From Nocardia paucivorans NBRC 100373 (GTDB lineage Bacteria > Actinomycetota > Actinomycetes > Mycobacteriales > Mycobacteriaceae): a DNA stretch of 64,000 nt. The notes under the pieces were generated by a model, which had not been told where the DNA came from, ran no database searches, and was given only the letters and a program-made list of their open reading frames with translations. The stretch covers positions 186,001 to 250,000 of the forward strand of contig NZ_BAGE01000041.1 in assembly GCF_000308675.1 (NCBI RefSeq). Reading direction: 5' to 3'. Positions 1-8,913 of the stretch are shown here, piece by piece (positions within the stretch are counted from its first letter, which is position 1; each line of letters starts with the position of its first letter). The translations under genes and the position numbers were made by a program.

Positions 1-2
1 AG

Positions 3-350
3 AAATTCGATTTCTACGCCATGGACTGCTGCCGGGTGGCCGGCGACGACGCTCGGGCCGAAGACTACGCCCGGACGGTCCTCGCCGAGGCACTCGGCCC
101 CGACGGCACGGTTCGCAATCCGATGCGGGTGGCGGAGGCGCGACTCACCCTGGCCTCGATCGCGGTGCGTCGCCGGGATCTGGAACTGGCGGTCGAGGAG
201 GGCACTCGCGCCTTCGCCGGCCGGCGCCGCTCACTGCCCTCGCTGCTGTGGATCGCGGGCGAGGTTGCGCAGGAGATGACCGCACGATATCCGGGAGATC
301 CGCGCACCCGGGCGTATCTGGACGAGTTGCGGGGCCTGGCGGCCGAATGA
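3..350 (+). CDS. C-terminal part of an HTH/TPR-type transcriptional regulator (partial, cut by window start)
   Basis: The reading frame is open from the left edge of the window, so the gene begins upstream; the first ATG at 21 is probably internal. The visible 115 residues are helical and rich in Ala, Arg and Glu, with TPR-like spacing and a tail ending in YPGDPRTRAYLDELRGL. That tail resembles the C-terminal end of actinobacterial XRE-type regulators that carry TPR-like repeats. No DNA-binding domain lies inside the window, so the family call is by similarity of the tail only. It converges with the next gene with 6 bases between stop codons. Confidence 0.55.
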   Translation, partial: KFDFYAMDCCRVAGDDARAEDYARTVLAEALGPDGTVRNPMRVAEARLTLASIAVRRRDLELAVEEGTRAFAGRRRSLPSLLWIAGEVAQEMTARYPGDPRTRAYLDELRGLAAE

Positions 351-356
351 GGCCGC

Positions 357-923
357 TCAGCGCATACTCGCGTCGGGGATCCGGGGTGGGCACGGGGTGC
401 CGGGAATGGTGACGAGCTCGAAATGCCACCACTCGTTGTCGAATGTTCGGCACAGTCCCCACCGATTGCCGTGGGTTTCCAGCCATTGCGCGCCGGCGAT
501 CGGGGCCACATCGATGGCGCGCCCGGTGACATGGGTGGATTCCTCCGGGGGTAGCACCCATCGGCGGGCCTCCTCGGGGCTGCCGTAGGTGCGTAGCCCT
601 TCCTCCCACATCCGCTGCTGTTCTTCTCGGCTGCGGTGGCCGGAGTTGATCCACAGCGGCACCCCTCGCGCGTGCGCCTCCTCCTCGGCCATGGTGTAGG
701 CGACCGCGAGGAGAGGGTCGAGTCCTTCGGTACCGGCGGCGGCGACGGCGTATCCGGGTACCGGCACCCCCGAACCGTGAACCGTGCGCACCTGGGGAGC
801 CGGGTCGATCGCGGGCGCGGCGTGCGTCACCGGCGCGCTCACCGGCAGGACGGCGGCCAGCGCCGCAGCGAGCAAGGTGATCATCGGCGACCGGATCGGC
901 AGGGCGCGCACGGGGGTCGTCAT
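357..923 (-). CDS. Secreted D-alanyl-D-alanine carboxypeptidase, VanY/M15B family
   Basis: A 188-residue zinc peptidase predicted to trim the terminal D-Ala of peptidoglycan stem peptides outside the membrane. Residues 1 to about 36 form a signal peptide (basic start, Leu/Ala-rich core, AxA-like end). The M15 signature is complete: SGHRS, then STHVTGRAIDVAP (zinc His and Asp), then EWWHFE (catalytic Glu region and zinc His). ATG 923 is chosen because AGGA sits 8 bases upstream; an in-frame ATG at 932 and a start at 974 lack a comparable site. At under 200 residues it is a minimal catalytic domain with no cell-wall-binding module. It has no operon partner in the window. Confidence 0.85.
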   Translation of the reverse strand: MTTPVRALPIRSPMITLLAAALAAVLPVSAPVTHAAPAIDPAPQVRTVHGSGVPVPGYAVAAAGTEGLDPLLAVAYTMAEEEAHARGVPLWINSGHRSREEQQRMWEEGLRTYGSPEEARRWVLPPEESTHVTGRAIDVAPIAGAQWLETHGNRWGLCRTFDNEWWHFELVTIPGTPCPPRIPDASMR

Positions 924-1312
924 GATGATCATCCTATCGGCCGGCACCTGCTGCGCAGGCCACGTGAAGGACACGACACCGTATTGTGAAAATTAACATT
1001 TCCATATAGGCGCACGCTCGTCACAGCGGTGATCAGCGCTGCCACAAAGGCTTTCGAAGACGGACGGAGTTGTCGCCACGGGCGACCCCGGTGGTCACTC
1101 GCGCGCTCCCGCTAGGACTCGTGTCTTCCGGAGAGCACGATCGCACCGAACAAACGCGGCCCTACGCCTGTGCCTCGTTTCGATCCGCGAGACCGGACCC
1201 GAATTCCTCATCCCCCTTTTACGTTATACCTGATCCGCTGCCCTCATGAGGCTGCGATTTATCGCCCATAATCGCCCACTGACGCGGAAACATACAGGTC
1301 AGGAGCGGTGGA
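924..1312. other. Intergenic region between vanY-like gene and rph (divergent promoters expected)
   Basis: Both flanking genes are transcribed away from this 389-base stretch, so it should hold both promoters. No coding potential was seen. Visible elements are a perfect 10-bp palindrome CCTCATGAGG at 1242-1251 and a direct repeat ATCGCCCA at 1261-1268 and 1271-1278 with a 10-base period. I looked for a long perfect palindrome of the kind described as the rifamycin-associated element upstream of actinobacterial rifamycin-inactivation genes and did not see one. Confidence 0.5.
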
Positions 1313-3916
1313 ATGGCGTACGTTCTGAATTTCGACGAGATCGACCGGACCCGGGTCCCGGAGGTCGGCGGCAAGGGCGCGAACCTCGGCGAGCTGTCCC
1401 GGATCGACGGGATCCGGGTGCCGGACGGGTTCTGTGTGACGACAGCGGCCTTTCGGCGGATCGTGGCCGAGGTGCCGTCGATCGATGAACGACTCGACCG
1501 ACTGTCCCGCCTCGAACCGGACGACCACGAGTTGATCCGGACGCTGAGCTCGCAGATCCGGCAGGCGATAGCGGAAGTCACCGTTCCCGACGATATGGCG
1601 GGCGATATCCTCGGCTCGCTCACCCGTTTCGGCGCCCATGAGGCCTACGCCGTGCGATCCAGTGCGACGGCCGAGGATCTGCCGACCGCCTCCTTCGCCG
1701 GGCAGCAGGACACCTATGTGAACATCGCCGGACCGGAGGCGATTCTCCGACACATCGGCCGATGCTGGGCCTCGCTGTTCACCGACCGGGCCGTCACCTA
1801 CCGGCTGCGCAACGGCTTCGACCACCGCAAGGTCGATATGGCGGTGGTGGTGCAGCGGATGGTGTTTCCGCAGGCATCCGGGATCCTGTTCACCGCCGAC
1901 CCGGTCACCTCCGACCGGAGGATCGTGTCCGTGGACGCCGGATTCGGTCTCGGCGAAGCCCTGGTTTCCGGTCTGGTGAACCCGGATGTGTACAAGGTGC
2001 GCGACGGTGTCGTCGTCGATCGGACGATCGCCACCAAGAAGATCGCCATCCGGATCGCGCCGGAGGGCGGCACCCACATCCAGGAGATCGAGCCCGACCT
2101 GCGGGATCGGCCGGTGCTGAGTGATGCGCAGCTCGTACGCCTCGAGCGGATCGGTCGGAGCATCGAGGCGCACTTCGGTGTCCCCCAGGACATCGAATGG
2201 TGCTCGGACGGCGACGAATTCCACATCGTGCAGAGCCGGCCGATCACCACGCTCTTCCCGATTCCGGAAACCGACGACGACGGCAACCGCGTCTACGTCT
2301 CCGTCGGACACCAGCAGATGATGACCGACCCCATGAAGCCGCTGGGCATCTCGGTATGGCAACTGACCAGCCCTGCGCCCATGCGCCACGCCGGTGGGCG
2401 GTTGTTCGTCGACGTCACCCCACATCTGGCCTCGCCGGCGAGCCGCGAAGGCCTCGTCCGGGCTCTCGGTGAATCCGATCCACTCATCGGAGACGCGCTG
2501 CGCACCGTACTCGAACGGGACGGCTTCATCCGACCGAGCGCGGACGAGCTCCCTGCCGGCCCACCGACCGATACCACCGCCTCGGATGCGCCCGATCCGG
2601 CCGTCGTGCCCGAACTGATCGCCCACGGCCGCACTTCCCTCGAGGCCCTGAAACGCGATATCACGACCAGATCCGGACCGGAGCTGCTCGACTTCATCCG
2701 GTCCGATATCCAGGAGCTGCGGCACATCCTGTTCGGTCCCCGCGGTCACCAGGTACTCATGGCGGGGATGGAGGCCGCCCAATGGCTCAACGACCGACTT
2801 CGGACCTGGTTGGGTGAGAAGAACCCGGCCGATGTCCTCACCCGATCGGTGCCACACAATGTCACATCCGAGATGGGATTGGCCCTATTGGACGTCGCCG
2901 ATACGATCCGACCGCACCCGCAGGTCGTGGCCTTTCTGCGCGAGATCGAACGCACGGGGGCCGAGGGCAGGGATTTCCTGGACGAACTGGTGCACCTGCC
3001 GGGCGGACGGGAGGCCCGAGCCGCCATCGACGCCTATCTCGACACATACGGTATGCGGTGTGTCGGCGAGATCGATATCACGCGACCACGGTGGAGCGAA
3101 CACCCCGCCGCGCTGATACCGGCACTGCTCGTCGATATCGACAACTTCGAACCGGGCGCCGGCGCACGACGTTTCGCGGACGGCCTGCGCGAAGCCGAGA
3201 ACAAGAAACACGAGCTGCTCGAGCGGCTGCGCAACCTTCCGGACGGGGAACGGAAAGCCGAGGAGACCGCCCGGATGATCGACCGTGTCCGCGCCTTCTC
3301 CGGCTACCGGGAGTATCCGAAATACCATATGGTCGGCCGCTACTTCGTCTACAAACAGGCCCTGTTGCGGGAAGCCGAACGCCTCGTGCGCGCGGGCGCG
3401 CTGCGCCGGGAAGAAGACATCTTCTACCTGACGTTCGACGAGCTGTACGAGGTCTTCCGCACCCACCACGTGTCCTACCCGCTCATCGATGAACGGAAGG
3501 CCGCCTTCCGCTCGTATCGAGCGCTCACCCCGCCCCGGGTGCTCACCTCGGACGGCGAGGCGATCACCGGGTCGTACCGGCGCACGGATCTACCGGCCAC
3601 GGCCCTGGTCGGAATACCGGTGTCCACGGGGATCGTCGAAGGGCGGGCCCGTGTCGTATCGGATATCGGACAGGCCGAACTCACGGCGGGCGACATCCTG
3701 GTCACCGCCTATACCGATCCGAGCTGGACTCCGCTGTTCGTCGCGATCGAGGGCCTGGTCACGGAGGTGGGCGGGCTGATGACCCACGGTGCGGTCATCG
3801 CCCGGGAATACGGGCTACCGGCCGTTGTGGGCGTGGAGCACGCTACCCGACGAATCCGCGACGGACAGCGGATCCGAGTGCACGGCACGGACGGATACGT
3901 CGAGATCCTGGAGTGA
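1313..3916 (+). CDS. rph: Rifampin phosphotransferase (ATP, rifampin: AMP + Pi + phosphorifampin)
   Basis: An 867-residue PEP-synthase-like enzyme that inactivates rifamycins by phosphorylating the ansa chain. Family layout is visible: an N-terminal ATP-grasp domain (about 1-315) with VGGKGANLGEL, AVRSSATAEDLPTASFAGQQ and DIEWC...VQSRPI; a large middle domain (about 325-755) matching the rifampin-binding region rather than PEP synthase; and a swivelling C-terminal domain. The histidine of GLMTHGAVIAREYGLPAVVG falls at residue 825, and both that position and the total length equal those of the characterised Listeria enzyme. The start has a GGAGCGGTGG leader. A PEP/pyruvate-utilising enzyme is the alternative; length and catalytic-loop sequence favour Rph. 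It ends at a hairpin shared with the fumarase gene. Confidence 0.9.
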   Translation: MAYVLNFDEIDRTRVPEVGGKGANLGELSRIDGIRVPDGFCVTTAAFRRIVAEVPSIDERLDRLSRLEPDDHELIRTLSSQIRQAIAEVTVPDDMAGDILGSLTRFGAHEAYAVRSSATAEDLPTASFAGQQDTYVNIAGPEAILRHIGRCWASLFTDRAVTYRLRNGFDHRKVDMAVVVQRMVFPQASGILFTADPVTSDRRIVSVDAGFGLGEALVSGLVNPDVYKVRDGVVVDRTIATKKIAIRIAPEGGTHIQEIEPDLRDRPVLSDAQLVRLERIGRSIEAHFGVPQDIEWCSDGDEFHIVQSRPITTLFPIPETDDDGNRVYVSVGHQQMMTDPMKPLGISVWQLTSPAPMRHAGGRLFVDVTPHLASPASREGLVRALGESDPLIGDALRTVLERDGFIRPSADELPAGPPTDTTASDAPDPAVVPELIAHGRTSLEALKRDITTRSGPELLDFIRSDIQELRHILFGPRGHQVLMAGMEAAQWLNDRLRTWLGEKNPADVLTRSVPHNVTSEMGLALLDVADTIRPHPQVVAFLREIERTGAEGRDFLDELVHLPGGREARAAIDAYLDTYGMRCVGEIDITRPRWSEHPAALIPALLVDIDNFEPGAGARRFADGLREAENKKHELLERLRNLPDGERKAEETARMIDRVRAFSGYREYPKYHMVGRYFVYKQALLREAERLVRAGALRREEDIFYLTFDELYEVFRTHHVSYPLIDERKAAFRSYRALTPPRVLTSDGEAITGSYRRTDLPATALVGIPVSTGIVEGRARVVSDIGQAELTAGDILVTAYTDPSWTPLFVAIEGLVTEVGGLMTHGAVIAREYGLPAVVGVEHATRRIRDGQRIRVHGTDGYVEILE

Positions 3917-3938
3917 GGAGAGTCGCTGAACCCGCCCA

Positions 3939-3966
3939 CCGCGGCCGGGACCGGACCCGGCCGCGG
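3939..3966. terminator. Bidirectional hairpin between rph and fumarase
   Basis: Perfect 11-bp inverted repeat (CCGCGGCCGGG / CCCGGCCGCGG) with loop ACCGGA between two convergent genes. There is no U-tract, as is common in high-GC actinobacteria. Confidence 0.6.
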
Positions 3967-3970
3967 GGCG

Positions 3971-5647
3971 CTAGACCCGCTCCTTGGACCGGGTCCGCAC
4001 CCGCAGCGCGATCGGCTTCTGGGTATCGGCGAAGAAGTCGTTGCCCTTGTCGTCCACCACGATGAAGGCGGGGAAATCCTCCACCTCGATCTTCCAGACG
4101 GCTTCCATCCCCAGTTCGGGGTATTCGAGCACCTCCACCGATTTGATGCAGTCCAGCGCGAGTCGGGCGGCCGGACCACCGATCGAACCGAGGTAGAACC
4201 CGCCGTGCTCCTTACAGGCCCGGGTGACCTGCGCCGAGCGGTTGCCCTTGGCCAGCATCACATACGAACCACCCGCGGCCTGGAACTGATCGACATAGGA
4301 GTCCATCCGGCCCGCGGTGGTGGGTCCGAACGAACCGGAGGCGTAACCGTCGGGGGTTTTGGCCGGCCCGGCATAGTACACGGCCATATCCCGCATGTAC
4401 TGTGGCATCTCCTCGCCGGCGTCGAGCCGTTCCTTGATCTTCGCATGCGCGATATCGCGGGCCACCACCAGCGGGCCGGATAGCGAAAGCCGGGTCTTGA
4501 CCGGGTATTTCGACAGTTCGGCGCGAATCTCGGACATGGGCCGGTTCAGATCGATGTGCACAACATCGCCGCCGAGGATCTCGTCGGTCTGTTCCGGAAG
4601 GTACTGCGCGGGCTCGTATTCCAGTTGTTCCAGGAACACGCCCTCGGGGGTGATCTTGGCCAGGGCCTGACGGTCGGCGGAGCAGGAAACCGCCAGTGCC
4701 ACCGGGCAGCTCGCGCCGTGGCGGGGCAGTCGGATCACCCGCACGTCGTGGCAGAAGTACTTGCCGCCGAACTGGGCGCCGATACCGAACGACTGGGTCA
4801 GCTTGAACACTTCCTCCTCGAGCGCGATATCGCGGAAGGCGTGCCCGGCCATCGACCCCTCGGTGGGCAGATTGTCCAGATAGTGGGCGGAGGCGTATTT
4901 CGCGGTCTTCAACGCGAATTCGGCGCTGGTACCGCCGATCACCACGGCGAGGTGGTACGGCGGGCAGGCCGCGGTGCCCAGCGAGCGGATCTTCTCGTCC
5001 AGGAACTCCAGCATCCGCGTCGGGTTCAGGATGGCCTTGGTCTCCTGGTACAGGAACGATTTGTTCGCCGAACCGCCGCCCTTGGCCATGAACAGGAACT
5101 TGTACGACGGATGCGCGGGATCGCCCGGGGTGGAATACAACTCGACCTGAGCGGGCAGATTGGAACCGGTGTTCTTCTCGTCCCACATGGTCAGCGGGGC
5201 GAGTTGGGAATAGCGCAGATTCAGTTTGGTATAGGCGTCGAAGACACCGCGGCTGATCCATTCGGCGTCGTCCGCACCGGTGAGCACGCCCTCGGACTTC
5301 TTGCCCATGACGATCGCGGTACCGGTGTCCTGGCACATGGGCAGCACACCGCCGGCGGAGATATTGACATTCTTCAGCAGGTCCAGCGCGACGAAGCGGT
5401 CGTTGCCGCTGGCCTCCGGATCGTCGATGATGCGGCGCAACTGGGCCAGATGCGCGGGCCGCAGGTAGTGGCTGATGTCGTGCATCGCCTCGGCGGTGAG
5501 CAGCCGCAGCACCTCGGGGTCGACCTGCATGAACGTCCGGCCGCCGTGTTCGAAGGTGCTGACGCCCTCGGTGGTGATCAGCCGGTACAGGGTGTCGTCG
5601 GCACCGATCGGGAGCAGGTCTGAATAGCGGAATTCCGGCGCGGTCAC
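3971..5647 (-). CDS. fum: Fumarate hydratase class I, [4Fe-4S] type
   Basis: A 558-residue class I fumarase that interconverts fumarate and L-malate in the TCA cycle, using an oxygen-sensitive [4Fe-4S] cluster. The alpha region carries [10 protein letters not shown], then the [17 protein letters not shown] and [16 protein letters not shown] cysteine segments; the C-terminal beta region carries [15 protein letters not shown] and [11 protein letters not shown]- and C-terminal parts are fused in one chain, as in E. coli FumA. The GTG at 5647 is preferred over the GTG at 5656 because AAGGAG lies 8 bases upstream of it. It is monocistronic and convergent with rph. The cluster-dependent enzyme would draw on the suf machinery encoded in this window. 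Confidence 0.95.
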   Translation of the reverse strand: MTAPEFRYSDLLPIGADDTLYRLITTEGVSTFEHGGRTFMQVDPEVLRLLTAEAMHDISHYLRPAHLAQLRRIIDDPEASGNDRFVALDLLKNVNISAGGVLPMCQDTGTAIVMGKKSEGVLTGADDAEWISRGVFDAYTKLNLRYSQLAPLTMWDEKNTGSNLPAQVELYSTPGDPAHPSYKFLFMAKGGGSANKSFLYQETKAILNPTRMLEFLDEKIRSLGTAACPPYHLAVVIGGTSAEFALKTAKYASAHYLDNLPTEGSMAGHAFRDIALEEEVFKLTQSFGIGAQFGGKYFCHDVRVIRLPRHGASCPVALAVSCSADRQALAKITPEGVFLEQLEYEPAQYLPEQTDEILGGDVVHIDLNRPMSEIRAELSKYPVKTRLSLSGPLVVARDIAHAKIKERLDAGEEMPQYMRDMAVYYAGPAKTPDGYASGSFGPTTAGRMDSYVDQFQAAGGSYVMLAKGNRSAQVTRACKEHGGFYLGSIGGPAARLALDCIKSVEVLEYPELGMEAVWKIEVEDFPAFIVVDDKGNDFFADTQKPIALRVRTRSKERV

Positions 5648-6114
5648 CGATCGCACTCCTTCGCGGTGGGCAGCGGGTCTGGCACAGTGAGCCTAGCGAC
5701 CGACCGACACGAACCCACGGTCAGGCCATCCTTTCGGCACGACCCGATACGAAATCCACCCACATTCACGGTGACCGAAGCATATTCGCCACCGGCGATC
5801 GACCGCCACGCGTATCGGTCTGCGGCGACCGGATATCCGACCGCGATACTCGATACCCCCGACCATCCTCGTGACGGCACCGATCGATACGACGACGCCG
5901 CGGTACGGACGAACGGGGCCGCAATGGGCGGACCATCCGGTCGAACCGAATTCGCGGTGGCGGCACCCCGAGGTCACCCGCTCCCACCGAGGTCACCGGG
6001 GGACGGGAAGGGGCGCCCCTCGGCGGGCCGTCCGGTATCGGCAGCTCCATCGGCGATCCGGCCCGCTCGGTCTCGCCGTGCCGATACCTCACACGTCCGA
6101 ATACACGGCCGGGC
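5648..6114. other. Gene-free stretch between fumarase and mftD
   Basis: This 467-base interval contains the fumarase promoter side and the end of the mft transcript. The open frames across it have irregular composition and overlap mftD, so I do not call a gene. No mftA-like short peptide frame with the conserved C-terminal Val-Tyr end was seen in it on either strand. Confidence 0.5.
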
Positions 6115-7347
6115 TCAGCTCGCCGCGATCTCGGTGATCTTCCCCGTCGCGGAGCGGATCGGGAGGTCCGCGTCCGCCGGAACGCCCAGCGCCCGCTCGA
6201 AACCGTCCGGTATCACGATGTCGTCGCGGTTCAGATCGGCGACCCGGGTCTTGCGCAGCCCGAGCAGCGCGGAATCGATACCACCGCGCAGGATGTCCAG
6301 GACGTTCTCCACCCCGGCCTGACCATTGGCCGCCAGACCCCACAGGTAGGCGCGGCCGATCATGACCGCGCGGGCGCCGAGCGCCACCGCCTTGACCACA
6401 TCGCTGCCGCGCCGGACACCTCCGTCGAGCAGGACCTCCACCTGATCGCCCACCGCATCGGCGATCACCGGTAGGGCGCGAATCGAGGCGGGAGTGCCAT
6501 CCAGGTTGTTACCGCCGTGGTTGGACACCGATATCGCCGCCACCCCGGCATCGACGGCCCGCAGGGCATCGTCGACGCGCATCACACCCTTGAGCATCAC
6601 CGGCCCGTCCCACTGTTCGCACACCCAGCGCACATCGTCCCAATCCGGGGGCGGGGTACCCATCCACTCACCGTAGGCGCCGAAGAAGGCCGGCGCGGGG
6701 GTATCGCCGAGCGTCATGTTCGGCACGGTCAGATCGGGCAGCGTCCCCGCCCGCAGATAGCGGGCCAACCAGCGAGGTTTGACCACCACCTGCGGCGCGA
6801 AACTCATCATGGTGCGCAGGTTCAGTCGCTCGGGGATGACCGGACTACCCCAGTCACGGCCGTGCGAGAACGACCAGTCCAGGGTGAGGATCAGTCCCTT
6901 GGCACCCGCCCGCCGCGCCCGTGCCATTCGAGCGGCGATCTCGTCCTTGCCGCCACACCAGTAGAGCTGGAAGAAGGTGGCCGGATTGGCCGCCACCACC
7001 TCTTCGACCGGTTTGCTCGCGAACGACGACAGCCCCATCACGGTGCCGCGGGCCGCGGCGGCCCGGGCCACCGCCACCTCGCCGTCGGGATGAACGGCCT
7101 GGACCCCGGTGGGTGAGATGAGCACCGGCATCGAGATCGGCTGCCCCATCACGGTGGTGGACTGATCTCGTTCGCCGATCGGTCCGGCGACGTGCGGTGC
7201 GAAACCGAGTTCGGTGAACGCCGCCTGGTTGTCGTCGATGGTCTGGCCGCGCTCGGAGCCGGCGACGAGGGCGCCGTAGACCGATTTCGGCAACCGTTTC
7301 TCGGCCCGCCGACGTGCCTCGGCAACGGTTTCGAACCACGGGTTCAT
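6115..7347 (-). CDS. mftD: Pre-mycofactocin synthase MftD (FMN-dependent oxidase)
   Basis: A 410-residue flavoprotein of the lactate oxidase/LldD fold. In mycofactocin synthesis MftD oxidatively deaminates the cyclised Val-Tyr dipeptide AHDP to the alpha-keto-amide pre-mycofactocin, the redox-active core. Evidence is near-diagnostic wording through the protein: WFETVAEA and KRLPKSVYGALVAGSE at the N-terminus, LISPTGVQAVHPDGEVA, SHGRDWGSP, YGEWMGTPPPDW, the active-site SNHGGNNLDGTPASIRALP, and DGGVRRGSDVVKAVALGARA for FMN phosphate binding. Its ATG overlaps the mftE stop (ATGA), with AAGGAG five bases upstream, so it is translationally coupled to mftE. The order mftE then mftD is the reverse of the usual mftD-mftE, and no mftA, B, C or F lies in the window. 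Confidence 0.93.
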   Translation of the reverse strand: MNPWFETVAEARRRAEKRLPKSVYGALVAGSERGQTIDDNQAAFTELGFAPHVAGPIGERDQSTTVMGQPISMPVLISPTGVQAVHPDGEVAVARAAAARGTVMGLSSFASKPVEEVVAANPATFFQLYWCGGKDEIAARMARARRAGAKGLILTLDWSFSHGRDWGSPVIPERLNLRTMMSFAPQVVVKPRWLARYLRAGTLPDLTVPNMTLGDTPAPAFFGAYGEWMGTPPPDWDDVRWVCEQWDGPVMLKGVMRVDDALRAVDAGVAAISVSNHGGNNLDGTPASIRALPVIADAVGDQVEVLLDGGVRRGSDVVKAVALGARAVMIGRAYLWGLAANGQAGVENVLDILRGGIDSALLGLRKTRVADLNRDDIVIPDGFERALGVPADADLPIRSATGKITEIAAS

Positions 7348-8096
7348 ATTCGCTCCTTATCTGATGGCGCCGACGGCGGCGCGGGCCGAGGCTCCGAGGT
7401 CTCGGCATGCGGCAGCAGTGGCCACCAACTCCGGGCCGTATCGGCCAGATCGTGGATCAGTCGGTCGAGCAGGACCGCACCCTCGGCGGCGTCGGCACCG
7501 GTCGGGTCACCGAGAACACCATTGGCACTCACCGCCCGCACTCCCCCTTCGCGCAGTATCGGCAGGATCTGCGCCAGCGGACGCCGCTCGCCCGCCTCGG
7601 CGCGCTCGAGGCGCACCCGCTCGGGTGACAGTGCCAGTTGCAGGGCGGTTTCGGAGCGACCGGCGTGCGGGTCGCCGTCGTAGCGGGGGGTGTACAGGCG
7701 CACGTCCCGGGATTCCGAGCGCAGCAGTCCGACGGCCCGGTGCAGCGGTTCCAGATTCCCGCCGTGGCCGTTGACGAGCAGGATCCGCTCGAAGGTATCG
7801 GTGGCCGAGCGACACAGTTCCACGATCAGCAGTTCCAGCGCGCGCCGACCGATGGACAGGGTGCCGGGAAAACCGGCGTGTTCCCCGCTCGAGCCGTAGG
7901 GGATCGCCGGGGCGACCAGTACCCCGGGTCGCCGCTCGGCCAGGCCCGCACACAGCGCGACGGCGAGATCGGTATCGGTGGACAGCGGTAGGTGTGGACC
8001 GTGCTGCTCGGTCGACCCCACCGGCACCGCCAGCAGTGTGTCCGCAGCCACGGCGTATTCACCCGCCTCCGGCCATGTGAGATCCGACACCAACAT
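7344..8096 (-). CDS. mftE: Mycofactocin precursor peptide peptidase MftE (creatininase family)
   Basis: A 250-residue creatininase-fold metalloamidase. MftE releases the C-terminal Val-Tyr-derived AHDP from the modified MftA peptide, giving the substrate of MftD. Metal-ligand motifs are intact: VPVGSTEQHGPHLPLSTDTD near residue 25, YGSSGEHAGFPGTLS near 65, and LVNGHGGN near 105, followed by the MftE-typical ending of the domain, VSANGVLGDPTGADAAEG. The last 25 residues are Pro/Ser-rich and look dispensable. It is the first gene of a two-gene operon with mftD and is read away from mftR. Creatinine amidohydrolase is the wider-family alternative; the pairing with mftD and mftR argues against it. 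Confidence 0.9.
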   Translation of the reverse strand: MLVSDLTWPEAGEYAVAADTLLAVPVGSTEQHGPHLPLSTDTDLAVALCAGLAERRPGVLVAPAIPYGSSGEHAGFPGTLSIGRRALELLIVELCRSATDTFERILLVNGHGGNLEPLHRAVGLLRSESRDVRLYTPRYDGDPHAGRSETALQLALSPERVRLERAEAGERRPLAQILPILREGGVRAVSANGVLGDPTGADAAEGAVLLDRLIHDLADTARSWWPLLPHAETSEPRPAPPSAPSDKERI

Positions 8097-8110
8097 GCGC
8101 CGAGATTAAC

Positions 8111-8123
8111 GTCAGTGACTGAC
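8111..8123. promoter_or_regulatory. Palindromic operator candidate between mftE and mftR
   Basis: GTCAGTGACTGAC is a perfect 13-base palindrome around a central G, located 14 bases upstream of mftE and 71 bases upstream of mftR. Position and symmetry fit an operator for the TetR-family MftR acting on both divergent transcripts. That MftR binds it is inference. Confidence 0.6.
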
Positions 8124-8194
8124 ATAATCAATAGATCGGCGGCGATATGCGCCGAAGCCGCCACCGAACCGCGAAGGACCGATAATCGACAGCC

Positions 8195-8788
8195 GTGACG
8201 GCACAGAGCACGCGCGGACGCCCGCGCGGCACCACTCAACGCGAACTCGAGCTCATCGCCATGCGGTTGTTCAGCGAACAGGGCTTCGATCAGACCACCG
8301 TCGAACAGATAGCCGCCGCCGCGGGAATCAGCGGACGCACGTTCTTCCGCTATTTCACCGGTAAGGCCGAGGTGCTGTGGTACTCGTTCGATCATGAGGT
8401 CGCCGCCCTACGGGCGGCCTTCGCCACCGTTCCCGACGACGAACCCCTGATGGCCGCGGTCCGGCGCGTGGTGGTGAACGCCAACCGTTACCGCGCCGAG
8501 GACGTGCCCGAACTGCGCACCCGGATGCGGTTGATCACCACGGTCCCGGCCTTGGCCGCCACCGCCGGCCCGCACTACGACGCCTGGGAACGCGCCGTCT
8601 CCGATTTCGCCGCCTCTCGGCTGAGCGAACCCGCCGACGGCCTGATCCCCATGGCCGTCGGCCGCACCACCCTGGCCGCCGCCCGCGCCGCTTTCGACGC
8701 CTGGCTGACCCGCGCCGACGCCGATCTGACCGTCTATCTCGACCAGGCCCTGGCCGCCCTCGAGCGCGGCTTCGCGCCGGCCCGATGA
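8195..8788 (+). CDS. mftR: TetR-family mycofactocin system regulator MftR
   Basis: A 197-residue TetR-family repressor. The N-terminal helix-turn-helix is clear: ELELIAMRLFSEQGFDQTTV, then AAAGISGRTFFRYFTGKAEV. The C-terminal ligand domain carries the MftR-type pattern RTRMRLITTVPALAATAGPHYDAWERAV followed by a GRTTLAAARAAFDAWL-like helix. In mycobacteria MftR represses the mft operon and responds to long-chain acyl-CoA. Here it is divergent from mftE-mftD across a 98-base spacer with a palindrome. The GTG at 8195 is the only early start; GAAGGA lies 16 bases upstream, which is rather far. Confidence 0.85.
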   Translation: MTAQSTRGRPRGTTQRELELIAMRLFSEQGFDQTTVEQIAAAAGISGRTFFRYFTGKAEVLWYSFDHEVAALRAAFATVPDDEPLMAAVRRVVVNANRYRAEDVPELRTRMRLITTVPALAATAGPHYDAWERAVSDFAASRLSEPADGLIPMAVGRTTLAAARAAFDAWLTRADADLTVYLDQALAALERGFAPAR

Positions 8789-8816
8789 ACCCCTGGTCGG
8801 GGAATACCCCCCGAAG

Positions 8817-8843
8817 GTTTCGCCGACGATGGCGGTGGGGTAT
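8817..8843 (+). promoter_or_regulatory. Stress-sigma (SigB/SigF-type) promoter of the stressosome operon
   Basis: GTTT at 8817-8820, a 17-base spacer and GGGTAT at 8838-8843 give an exact match to the GTTT-N15-17-GGGTAT consensus recognised by group 3 stress sigma factors of actinobacteria. It lies 70 bases upstream of the rsbR start and points into the operon, suggesting the partner-switching genes are induced by the sigma factor they control. Confidence 0.7.
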
Positions 8844-8913
8844 GACTAGGCTCGGTATCGGCATGCCGCCGAATACGACGAACCACCGACCGTCCGGAAG
8901 GGGCACAAGTTCT

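Noticed and set aside
924..1312. Search for the rifamycin-associated palindrome upstream of rph
   Set aside because: Only a 10-bp palindrome (CCTCATGAGG) was present, too short to equate with the described element.
1259..2857. A 532-codon frame antisense to rph
   Set aside because: It is a compositional shadow of the rph reading frame with no recognisable domain and no ribosome-binding site.
4556..5623. A 355-codon frame antisense to fumarase
   Set aside because: It is fully contained in the fumarase gene and has shadow composition.
5666..6322. A 218-codon plus-strand frame between fumarase and mftD
   Set aside because: Its 3-prime third runs antisense through mftD and its sequence is Arg/Pro/Ser-rich with no domain.
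5648..8194. Search for an mftA precursor peptide near mftE-mftD
   Set aside because: No short frame with the conserved C-terminal Gly-Val-Tyr-like end was found in the intergenic spaces on either strand.
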